NCBI GenBank assembly: GCA_030762895.1
Contig: CM061070.1
Span: forward strand, 81,839,759-81,903,758
DNA length: 64,000 bases
Origin: Sophora flavescens
Lineage: Eukaryota; Streptophyta; Magnoliopsida; Fabales; Fabaceae
Direction: 5' to 3'
A model generated the notes under the pieces. That model ran no database searches, was not told where the DNA came from, and worked only from the letters and a program-made list of their open reading frames with translations. Position 1 is the first letter of the stretch; every line of letters starts with the position of its first letter. A program made the translations under genes and the position numbers. Below are positions 54,251-64,000 of the stretch, piece by piece.

Positions 54251-55380
54251 ATATAGGACTTAATAACCGAGACGTCGGGGTATTAAGGTTAGTTATGTTG
54301 TAAGCTAGATATAGTTAAAGAAGTTAAAACGTTTTAAGTTGTTTTCTACTACCACGAACCTAAGACTGATTGCAAGGTCTAGGGGCTTCGTGATTGAGCA
54401 CTCGGACTTTGAGGTCCCGTGTTGTTAATAAAAGATGTAAAGATGTTTTCAAAAGATGTTAAGTCGAAAGCTTTTGAGAGCTTTGACAAATAAAGATATA
54501 GCACATAGAAAAGTGTTGAGAACAAAATGTTTTCTTGCATGCATTTGGCAGACGTGCCATGATTAAATGAGGGATTACCTTGCGGCGTCAGGGTAGATCA
54601 TACAAAGATGTTCTCATTGTGCCCAGGGTTTGGACAATGAGGCCCCATCTCCGAGTGTTATCACTGTGCCACGATGTTGGACAATGTGCGATGGGCGTGC
54701 CTGTGGCTGTATGCCTGTGGCAATTGAGTCTGATCAACTCATCACGAGGTTTACGAGGTTGGAGATATCTCATGAGATTAGGTACAAAGATTTAGATGAT
54801 GTATTGAAGTGTTCATGCATAGTTTTCCAATGATGATGTTTGGGGTGTGAAACCCATTGATAAACGAGATATTATGATATGAATGAGTATGTTGTTATAG
54901 ACATGTATATGTGTATGTGCCTTCTTTTGTGTTGTGCATTTAGTTATGGTGATGAATCTATATATTGGCGTCTCACCCTTACAACCATATCAGAGTTGTA
55001 CGAGGGATATGATCCTTACAAGAAGACGAAGGATGTCTAGTTCGAGGCACGCTGTTGCTGCTTTTGTCGGTTGTTGTGTCCGTTAGTTACGACCAGCTTA
55101 GATAATGTTATGTTTTGAGAAATAAAGTTGATTATGATTTATGTGAGAAAACATATGAGGTAGTATAGTTGGAGGACTTATATACATTATGTAGTTAAGT
55201 GTGATTTGAATACGTTGTTGTGGTTATGAGGTTAAAAGAAAAAGAAAAAGAAAAATTTTTATCACCATATTTTGAAAAGATAAACGTTGAGAAAACATGA
55301 TTTTCCGAAAGCAACCAGCAACTTAAGTTTTATTTCCGCAAACGGGTAACCGTGTGATGACCTGATATTAGGGTGTCACA

Positions 55381-56105
55381 TTAGTGGTATCAGAGCTGGT
55401 CGAGTCTTTCGGGAATGTGGGGAAATAGGTCTGTTGTGTTGACGTTGTGTTTTCTCTGAAGTGAGACAACGTTGTGTTTTCTCTGAAGTGAGACGATGTT
55501 GTGTTTTTTCTGAAGTGAGACTTGTTTGAATTACTTTTTAGAAATAATATGTGTTAATAAATGAGTAAGGAATTACAGAAAAGTGTCTATGGTAGTTTTA
55601 CCTAAGTTGAATGTGAACGGAAAAGAAAAGTTCTTGAGTAAAATTAAGTTGATAGAAAAGTTTGAGGATGAGATGTGCAATGAAGTTATCTTGAGGATAT
55701 GCAATGAAGTTATTTTGAGGATGAGATGTGTGAGGTGATATCGAATTGGAGTGGTGAATTATCAGTAGGGAGTTGATGCGTGATGATGTGACATTGTTAG
55801 TATTAATAATAATATTCAGAGTTATATGATTGGAATAAGGTTTATGGTGGAACCATGTTGATAAGAGAAGTGATTAAGTTTTGATTTTGTTTTTCGAGGG
55901 TGATAGACTTTGATGCAATTTTGATGATAGTACGGATATGTAGAAATGACGTAAGAATGAATTGTGTTATGGAATACGGAATAAGAGGAATGAAGTGATG
56001 TGAAGGGTAATGTAAAATCTTAAGTTTAAGATGAGATTACAAAATTCTGATTAGTTTCGAGTGACGAAATTTCGAGGACGAAATTTTTTTTTAGTGGGGT
56101 AGTAA
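55381..56105 (+). other. Array internal segment 2, non-coding
   Basis: 725 bp, matching segment 1 but with three 27-bp repeat copies. Primer site at 55385-55396; purine tract just before 56106. Confidence 0.9.
55385..55396 (+). other. Primer-binding site, internal segment 2
   Basis: TGGTATCAGAGC, identical to segment 1. Confidence 0.93.
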
Positions 56106-57223
56106 TGTAACATCCCGATTTTCGCTGCTTCGTGATATCGGTAATAAATATAAAAACATATATTTTTATCTGAGACTTGGAAAATGATTTTGGATAAACC
56201 AATGTCATTTCCTTGTTATACTTATTTTCATAAGGTTACGGGGAAGTTTTTGGTTGAAAATTCAGACGGAAGACGGTCTGCCCGTTTTACGGATTTTCAC
56301 CGACGATAAAAAGTTCTTGCTCAGAAGACCTACTTTTAAGTTGTGAACGAGATGAAAAATGTTTTTATCGTATTTGCTACGATACTGGAAGTTTTGAAAA
56401 TTTTGGTAAAAAATTAAATAAAATAATTTATGTTTTACGGGCGGAATATGTAATCGGGTAGACGACGGAGTGGATTTTGGAATTTCTAAGAGCCGATAAA
56501 GAGTTTATCTTAGGAGTTTGAGATGATTCATGGGGATGAATCATATTTTTAAGTCTAGAAGGTTTTTCAGGGTTAAAGTGAAAATTTGGGAATTTTACGC
56601 TTTAGTCCCCTGAACTTTCTAGATAATTACCCTTTTGTCCCTGAGTTAGTTTCTAAGTTTTTCCAAGTGAATTGGGCTAGAATCCTTGTCCCAAATTCAT
56701 AGATGACCGTGGCTTTGAGGCCCAAATTCCTTACCCATGACTTAAGTTTCATAAAGCCCATTTGAAGCCATATAAGTTTCCTATCTTAAGCTTAATGCTT
56801 AAATCTTTTTGGTGGGCCCCACAAAGATGAATTCAAGCCCAAATTCCCTAGGCCCATGCGCAAGCCCAATATGGATTGAAGGTTGCCCTCATCTTGGATG
56901 AGCAAAGAACATTCTAGAATTTTCTACTACATTCCACCACATTCTACATTCTTCCACATTATTCTACTATTTTCTCAAATCTTCTTCAACAAGCTAGGTT
57001 TTCCTAAGATATTTATGACAAGAAATCAGCCCAAAAGTCATCAAGATATGACCACATTTATTGTGGCAAAAAGTCATCATGACAATTTAATGACATTTTG
57101 CAAACTAGTCCTTAAACTTATGGAATCTTTGCAAAATGGTCCCTATGAGCTATTTGCACTTAAATCCTTTGAAAATCCACATCCTTTCTACTTAGTCCTC
57201 AAAAGTGGCGCAGCCCACATGTC

Positions 57224-57231
57224 TATAAATA
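57224..57231 (+). promoter_or_regulatory. TATA box in array LTR 3
   Basis: TATAAATA, same relative position as in LTRs 1 and 2. Confidence 0.65.
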
Positions 57232-58940
57232 CCCTTCTTCATCTTTCACTTAGTTTCTATTGCCTTTTGTTCAAAAAACCTAAAGTTCTTAAGTCTTTGA
57301 ATGTCAAGTTTGTGAAGAAAGTTCGTGGATCTTCACTTGTTTTTGATCTCCAAGAGGTGAATCCTATTCTTCTTCTCTAATCATGTCTATGTTCTTCAAT
57401 AAATTTCTTGATTCAAGGCTTATATCATAGTTGTTCATCACTTTTAAGTTTCTAGATCTAGAACTTTGAAAATTCATAACTAATTCTAGAAAAATCCTTT
57501 TGACATGAAACCAATTGGTATGATCTTATAATCATCTCTATTTTCATAATCTAGAAGCATATGATCATGAGAAATTTCTTTCCCAAATTTCTGGTTTTGG
57601 CCGAAACCCTAGTTCTTGGAACTAGATGAGTTTTGTTCAAAGTTTTCCTTAATGATCTTGTTAATCAAACTCTTAGTATGTATGCCTTATAAATCGAAGT
57701 TGGTTTATTAAACTAAGAACCCTAGCCCTATAAACATGTTGAGGCCGAATCTATGTATAAAATAGTTAGGAAGCTTTGAGTTTTAAACTTAGTGGTTTAG
57801 TCACTAATCTATGATTTAGGTTAATCAAGGATCATTAATCCATGACTTAATCATGATTAGCAATTTTAAGGATTTTGAACCCTAAAAGTCAGCCCTTGGC
57901 CGAAACCTAACCCTCATGAGTTAAGTATGTTATGGTTTGATTTGATTTATTTTGGTTGCAATTCGTTTGAAGGAATCAATCGGGTTGGTTTGACCTAAAG
58001 CCGACGGAGGAAACCGGATTAAATCGGGAGGTTGTTTGAAAACGTTAGTTGAGTCTTCAAGAGGTAAGGGGAGCTTACCTGAGGGATTTTCTCTATAACC
58101 ATTTGCTTTTAGTGTGGCTTATATGATTTATATGTGGTTTGTGATTAATTGTTTATGTTGTTTATGATGTGTTGATTTTCTGTGTATCGGTGATTGATCT
58201 GCTCTGAATTATCTGCAGTAGTATATTATGTTGTTATGATGCATGATCTGCCTGGGGATATAATTATGATGATTTTGATGATGTTGTTGAATGTTGAATG
58301 TTGAATGTTGTTTGAGAGGCCTGACAGTGGTCAGTGCACAACCGATTAATGAGATAAAAGATTTAATAAGCTGTGAAAGTTATATTCAACATTTTATGGG
58401 GAATGTTGGAATATAGTAGTAGAGGAAAATATGATTTTGGAAAAATAATGAGTTTTGAGAAATATTATTAGTTTAATGATTTATTAGTGTAAAAGAAGTT
58501 TATGAGTCACGGTGAGAGCGTAACCGTGAAATTTGTTTTTGTACTGCTGATTTTTACGCAAGAAATTATGAAATATTATAAAAAGTGATTTTGTGAAATT
58601 GATATTCGAAAAGACCTTATTTATTATATATGAAAGTTATTTTAGAAGAAATGTCAAAGTTAGACTTAAAGACGTTTTCTTTGAAAATGCTAAACGACGG
58701 CAAGTTTCGAAATCATTTACGGCAAGAGTTTAAAAACAGCAGTACTTATGTTGAAAAGAGATTTAATTTGAATTGATTTATTAGAGTTGAAGTTTCAATA
58801 AAAAGAAGTTGTTGATGATTTGACGTTACTTTGGAAAAAAATGTGTTTCCAAAGGAAAAGTGGATTTTTTTTTTTATGAATTGACGTTTTATAAGCGAAT
58901 TTGAGTAGAAAGAATTTTCGGTAAATGAGTGTTACTTAAT

Positions 58941-59223
58941 GATGTAAAAGAGATGGAAAAGAGATGAAAGATGTAAAAGCGAAGTAACAGATGTAAAAGC
59001 GAAGTAACAGATGTAAAAGCGATGAAAAAGATGTAGAAAGATGTAGAAAGATGTAAAAAGATGTAAAAGATGTAAAAGATGTAAAAGCGAGGTAAAAGAT
59101 GTAATATGATGTAAAAGATGTAAAACGATGTAAAAGATGTAATATGATGTAAAAGATGTAAGACGATGTAAAAGATGTAATACGATGTGAAAGATGTAAA
59201 AACGATGTAAAAAGATGTAAAGA
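58941..59223 (+). repeat. GATGTAAAA minisatellite in LTR 3
   Basis: The same unit family, about 285 bp, differing from LTR 2 by small unit gains and losses. Confidence 0.95.
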
Positions 59224-60353
59224 TATAGGACTTAATAACCGAGACGTCGGGGTATTAAGTTTAGTTATGTTGTAAGCTGGATATAGTTAAAGAAGTTAAA
59301 ACGTTTTAAGTTGTTTTCTACTACCACGAACCTAAGACTGATTGCAAGGTCTAGGGGCTTCGTGATTGAGCACTCGGACTTTGAGGTCTTGTGTTGTTAA
59401 TAAAAGATGTAAAGATGTTTTCAAAAGATGTTAAGTCGAAAGCTTTTGAGAGCTTTGACAAATAAAGATATAGCACATAGAAAAGTGTTGAGAACAAAAT
59501 GTTTTCTTGCATGCATTTGGCAGACGTGCCATGATTAAACGAGGGATTACCTTGCGGCGTCAGGGTAGATCATACAAAGATGTTCTCATTGTGCCCAGGG
59601 TTTGGACAATGAGGCCCCATCTCAGAGTGTTATCACCGTGCCACGATGTTGGACAATGTGCGATGGGCGTGCTGTGTGGCTGTATGCCCTGTGGCAATTG
59701 AGTCGATCAACTCATCACGAGGTTTACGAGGTTGGAGATATCTCATGAGATTAGGTACAAAGATTTAGATGATGTATTGAAGTGTTCATGCATAGTTTTC
59801 CAATGATGATGTTTGGGGTGTGAAACCCATTGATAAACGAGATATTATGATATGAATGAGTATGTTGTTATAGACATGTATATGTGTATGTGCCTTCTTT
59901 TGTGTTGTGCATTTAGTTATGGTGATGAATCTATATATTGGCGTCTCACCCTTACAACCATATCAGAGTTGTACGAGGGATATGATCCTTACAAGAAGAC
60001 GAAGGATGTCTAGTTCGAGGCACGCTGTTGCTGCTTTTGTCGGTTGTTGTGTCCGTTAGTTACGACCAGCTTAGATAATGTTATGTTTTGAGAAATAAAG
60101 TTGATTATGATTTATGTGAGAAAACATATGAGGTAGTATAGTTGGAGGACTTATATACATTATGTAGTTAAGTGTGATTTGAATACGTTGTTGTGGTTAT
60201 GAGGTTAAAAGAAAAAGAAAAAGAAAAATTTTTATCACCATATTTTGAAAAGATAAACGTTGAGAAAACATGATTTTCCGAAAGCAACCAGCAACTTAAG
60301 TTTTATTTCCGCAAACGGGTAACCGTGTGATGACCTGAGATTAGGGTGTCACA

Positions 60354-61079
60354 TTAGTGGTATCAGAGCTGGTCGAGTCTTTCGGGAATGTGGGGAAATA
60401 GGTCTGTTGTGTTGACGTTGTGTTTTCTCTGAAGTGAGACGACGTTGTGTTTTCTCTGAAGTGAGACGATGTTGTGTTTTTTCTGAAGTGAGACTTGTTT
60501 GAATTACTTTTTAGAAATAATATGTGTTAATAAATGAGTAAGGAATTACAGAAAAGTGTCTATGGTAGTTTTACCTAAGTTGAATGTGAACGGAAAAGAA
60601 AAGTTCTTGAGTAAAATTAAGTTGATAGAAAAGTTTGAGGATGAGATGTGCAATGAAGTTATCTTGAGGATATGCAATGAAGTTATTTTGAGGATGAGAT
60701 GTGTGAGGTGATATCGAATTGGAGTGGTGAATTATCAGTAGGGAGTTGATGCGTGATGATGTGACATTGTTAGTATTAATAATAATATTCAGAGTTATAT
60801 GATTGGAATAAGGTTTATGGTGGAACCATGTTGATAAGAGAAGTGATTAAGTTTTGATTTTGTTTTTCGAGGGTGATAGACTTTGATGCAATTTTGATGA
60901 TAGTACGGATATGTAGAAATGACGTAAGAATGAATTGTGTTATGGAATACGGAATAAGAGGAATGAAGTGATGTGAAGGGTAATGTAAAATCTTAAGTTT
61001 AAGATGAGATTACAAAATTCTGATTAGTTTGAGTGTGACGAAATTTCGGGGACGAAATTTTTTTTTAGTGGGGTAGTAA
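60354..61079 (+). other. Array internal segment 3, non-coding
   Basis: 726 bp, nearly identical to segment 2, with three 27-bp repeats. Primer site at 60358-60369. Confidence 0.9.
60358..60369 (+). other. Primer-binding site, internal segment 3
   Basis: TGGTATCAGAGC, identical to segments 1 and 2. Confidence 0.93.
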
Positions 61080-61500
61080 TGTAACACCCCGATTTTACGC
61101 TTCGTGATATCGGTAATAAATATAAATACATATATTTTTATATGAGACTTGGAAAATGATTTTTGATAAAAAAATGTCATTTCCTTGTTATACTTATTTT
61201 CATAAGTTTACGGGGAAGTTTTTGGTTGAAAATTCAGACGGAAGCTTGATGCCCGTTTTACGGATTTTCACAGCGATAAAAGTTTCTGCTTCGGAAGACC
61301 TAATTTTAAGTTGTGAACGAGATGAAAAATGTTTTTATCGTATTTGCTACGATACTGGAAGTTTTGAAAATTTTGGTAAAAAATAAAATAAAATAATTTA
61401 TGTTTTACGAGCGGAATATGTAATCGGGTAGACGACGGAGTGGATTTTGGAATTTCTAAGAGCCGATAAAGAGTTTATCTTAGGAGTTTGAGATGATTCA
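61080..61500 (+). repeat. Array LTR 4, truncated by assembly gap
   Basis: The first 421 bp of another LTR copy, beginning TGTAACACCCCGATTTTACG, with small deletions near 61240-61300. It runs into the N block in mid-LTR. Confidence 0.93.
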
Positions 61501-62000
61501 NNNNNNNNNNNNNNNNNNNNNNNNNNNNNNNNNNNNNNNNNNNNNNNNNNNNNNNNNNNNNNNNNNNNNNNNNNNNNNNNNNNNNNNNNNNNNNNNNNNN
61601 NNNNNNNNNNNNNNNNNNNNNNNNNNNNNNNNNNNNNNNNNNNNNNNNNNNNNNNNNNNNNNNNNNNNNNNNNNNNNNNNNNNNNNNNNNNNNNNNNNNN
61701 NNNNNNNNNNNNNNNNNNNNNNNNNNNNNNNNNNNNNNNNNNNNNNNNNNNNNNNNNNNNNNNNNNNNNNNNNNNNNNNNNNNNNNNNNNNNNNNNNNNN
61801 NNNNNNNNNNNNNNNNNNNNNNNNNNNNNNNNNNNNNNNNNNNNNNNNNNNNNNNNNNNNNNNNNNNNNNNNNNNNNNNNNNNNNNNNNNNNNNNNNNNN
61901 NNNNNNNNNNNNNNNNNNNNNNNNNNNNNNNNNNNNNNNNNNNNNNNNNNNNNNNNNNNNNNNNNNNNNNNNNNNNNNNNNNNNNNNNNNNNNNNNNNNN
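61501..62000. other. Assembly gap (500 N)
   Basis: Exactly 500 N. The round number suggests a placeholder and not a measured length. Frames running through it are meaningless. Confidence 0.99.
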
Positions 62001-62466
62001 ATGACATGTAGTTACTACAAGAATATTTAACAAATGTAGCTAGAAAATCTTATAGATAGAGGAGACCTGAGAGAGAGAGAAGAGAGTGTGTGCAAGAAGA
62101 AGCTGAGGATATGATGTTGTTGTAAATGTGATGGTGAGAGAGAAGTAAAAGACTGCGGAAGACTGTGTTTGTATTGAGAGCATAGGTATGCTTAAGAAAA
62201 CTACATAAACTGAATTTGTCCACACTGCCCTCATCCTCGATTTGTGGGTTCAGATAATTCAGGGGAAGTTGCAGGCAGTTACGGGGAATGTGCTACTTCA
62301 CTTTTCTTTTCTATTACTTGCCACACAACACTAAGCATAAGTCTTTTTATTTTTTTTATTTTTTAATAGAAACAAAATTTCTTCTTCTGCAAAGGAACCT
62401 TTTCAGTTTTCACATCTATGCACTGAAAATGTAACAAAACGTTTTCACACAATTGCACAAGTTGAT
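62001..62466 (-). promoter_or_regulatory. Pyrimidine-rich promoter or leader-like sequence (tentative)
   Basis: On the minus strand a CT-rich run (62070-62090) is followed by CTATCTATAAGATTTT (62050-62065), which resembles a plant Y-patch and TATA context pointing into the gap. A short frame here (62040-62234, minus) has no recognisable domain. If a gene exists, its body is in or beyond the gap. Weak evidence. Confidence 0.2.
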
Positions 62467-62706
62467 TTGCATAAAATACTTAATAATAACAAAAGGGTCA
62501 TGCTAATATATGTCTTATACAAGGACACAAAAAGGCCCTCCCTAGAACCTAGAAAAAGGGTTCTTAGCGTGCGTTGCACCGCGGGCGAGATAGTTTGGAA
62601 CGGAGCGGAGATGAAGTTTCAGAAAGACGGAGAAGATGGGTCGAGCGAGAGAAGGCACCGACGGGCTCAGAAAAATCGATTTGAAAGTAAGGCAATAAGT
62701 TTGTGA
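62467..62706 (+). other. GC-rich patch with short open frame, unrecognised
   Basis: The region 62570-62690 is clearly more GC-rich than its surroundings. A frame with ATG at 62611 gives a Lys/Arg/Glu-rich 31-residue end (MKFQKDGEDGSSERRHRRAQ), and a GTAAGG donor-like site follows at about 62690. It could be a first exon or a leader. No family recognised. Confidence 0.25.
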
Positions 62707-64000
62707 ATATCCCTAACTTAGTCACTTTGTTTGGGCTGTTCGGCCCCGCCTTTGACTTGTGGTCCTCCCACGCTGTAAACGTACTATGAATGCTCTAGCC
62801 CAAAGATCCTTACCCGAGAAATCAATTAAAGGAAAGTTTTTATTTAGAATACAAGTTTAACACTTTTTCAATGCGAAAATTTCAACATTTCCCCATTAAT
62901 TTCACCGCAGATACTGAGAGGAATTATAGCTTGCTGCATAGTTTACGTTGACATTGAGCCAAGAACAGATTGGACAAAGGTGATCCTTCCCGAAAGGCAC
63001 TGTACTGCCCCTATTAGCAAAGGAACCCAAACCCATAGGATTTTTTAAGATGACATTTATTCAACTGATTTAGTTACTTATAAGTAGGAAAATGTTTTCT
63101 AGACAACATTTGTTGACAATAACAAGACAACAAATTAAGGTATGTTTCTTTCTTATATCTGAGGTATAACAAAAGTATATCACAATTCTATCCATAACTG
63201 ATAGAAAATTTTACTCAAATCTCCGTGTCAATCTTTCAAACATCGAATAATAATGTGACAAGTGAGAAAGATATTGCAAATTTTTTTTATCCTTTAAAAT
63301 GAGTTGTCAAAATTTTATTCGTGGAATAAGAAGATAGACATGCAAAAGGGAACAAAAGATTTCTAGCTATAGAGAGATGAGATTATAAAAAAAGAAAAGT
63401 AAGTGAAATGGTATCAATTAATGGTTTGAACTTCGTAATGATAACTAGCGGCTTGAATTTTGAACCATATAATTAAATTTGGCACATCATTTTGTTTTTG
63501 CACATAATTAAATTTGTTTTTGCATCACTTACGGATTTGATATACAAATATATTGACCGGTTGTTAACTTGTTATAAGCCCAGCAATATTACTAAAATGA
63601 TATATCATGTGTACATAACAATTTTATAAACATTCTTAAAGTTTAATTTTGATATATTATTAGTAGAATTTTTTTTATGTCATCAACTAACCATACATTT
63701 TATATATAAAAAAAACTAACCATACATTATTATAGTCGGTTAATAAAGAACAAAATATTCTATTATATTTTTTCTCCCCATTTTTCATGGAACCAAAAGG
63801 TCTCATTTTATAATATCATATAATGTTATGCTCTATTTATAAAATGTACAAAATATAGAATAAAGCTTGTATGTAACGCTATGTCATGTTCTTTCTAACA
63901 AACGTTATTTTTGAGCTAGATTTTCAGATTGTTACAAATAGTATTAGGTCTCCAAAATAGGATGTTTCTGAATTTGGGGCATTGTCAAAGAGTGTAGGGA
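62707..64000. other. AT-rich intergenic-like sequence
   Basis: 1.3 kb without convincing frames, LTR termini, or tandem repeats. No feature supported. Confidence 0.55.

Larger units (their letters stand above)
51143..55380 (+). repeat. Array LTR 2
   Basis: 4,238 bp, same termini as LTR 1. Near-identical to LTRs 1 and 3, apart from a variable patch near 51300-51360 and a shorter minisatellite. The TTG-start frame of LTR 1 is shortened here by a stop near 52237. Confidence 0.94.
56106..60353 (+). repeat. Array LTR 3
   Basis: 4,248 bp. Begins TGTAACATCCCGATT (one change from LTRs 1 and 2) and ends GGGTGTCACA. It has its own version of the variable patch near 56270-56325. Confidence 0.94.
46107..61500 (+). 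mobile_element. Tandem array of coding-free Tekay-derived LTR retrotransposon units
   Basis: Four LTRs and three internal segments alternate: LTR 46107-50390, internal 50391-51142, LTR 51143-55380, internal 55381-56105, LTR 56106-60353, internal 60354-61079, LTR from 61080 into the N gap. The period is 4.96-5.04 kb. Each internal segment begins with an initiator-Met primer site and ends with a decayed CGAAATTTCGAGGACGAAAT Tekay pol end plus a purine tract. No gag or pol frame exists. This is a large-LTR, short-internal derivative multiplied head to tail, best explained by unequal recombination between LTRs. Confidence 0.93.

Noticed and set aside
61398..62033. Long open frames across 61501-62000
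   Set aside because: They are produced by N bases being translated as X.

Overview
This window is plant nuclear DNA made almost entirely of transposable elements, nested inside one another. The source is a eudicot, possibly a legume. The legume guess rests on a SIRE-like element with envelope-like ORFs, an Athila/Calypso-type element and abundant TAATCGATTA palindromes; it is inference. I see no intact host gene, tRNA, rRNA or CRISPR array. Most coding remnants carry stops or frameshifts.

Left half (1-32437). The oldest recognisable layer is a minus-strand chromodomain Ty3/gypsy element (Tekay/Del-like). Its reverse transcriptase (RT) lies at 32437-31922, RNase H at 31921-31328, the integrase linker at 31330-31049, the integrase core at 23994-23185, the chromodomain end at 4496-4065, and part of its 3' LTR at 4039-1. 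Three insertions split it: a coding-free CACTA element (209-3855) in the LTR; an Athila-type Ty3 element (4502-23179, plus strand, TSD TTCGC) in the integrase gene; and a 7.05-kb CACTA element (23995-31045, TSD GTC) near the integrase zinc finger. The Athila-type element is itself split in gag by a minus-strand Ty1/copia element (7259-15650, TSD AAGGG). Removing the copia element and one TSD copy leaves the gag-protease frame in register. The larger CACTA element carries remnants of a Ptta/En/Spm transposase and a Ulp1-type (C48) protease, but I see no TNP2-type transposase.

Middle (32438-46106). A diverged Tekay-type LTR fragment starts with TGTAACA inside the chromovirus RT and ends against a minus-strand plant L1-type LINE remnant (about 35485-36790 and 45604-45846). 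The LINE is split by a minus-strand Ty1/copia Sirevirus-like element (36791-45603, TSD CAATT). That element keeps a decayed gag and two related envelope-like ORFs, but no recognisable protease, integrase, RT or RNase H.

Right (46107-61500). This is a tandem array LTR-internal-LTR-internal-LTR-internal-LTR with a period near 5 kb. Each LTR is about 4.25 kb, begins TGTAACA and ends TGTCACA. Each internal segment is only 0.73-0.75 kb, has an initiator-Met tRNA primer-binding site and a Tekay-type 3' end, and lacks coding capacity. The fourth LTR runs into a 500-N gap (61501-62000), so the array length is unknown. Sequence after the gap (62001-64000) is not LTR-like. It is AT-rich low-copy-looking DNA with one GC-rich patch and one pyrimidine-rich promoter-like stretch.

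The most unusual items are the coding-free tandem LTR array, the pol-less Sirevirus derivative with duplicated env-like ORFs, the CACTA element with Ptta and Ulp1 remnants but no TNP2, and a GC-rich hairpin unit (CACGGCCTAGCCGTGATG-like) shared by the Athila-type LTRs, its 3' internal region and the unrelated CACTA element.
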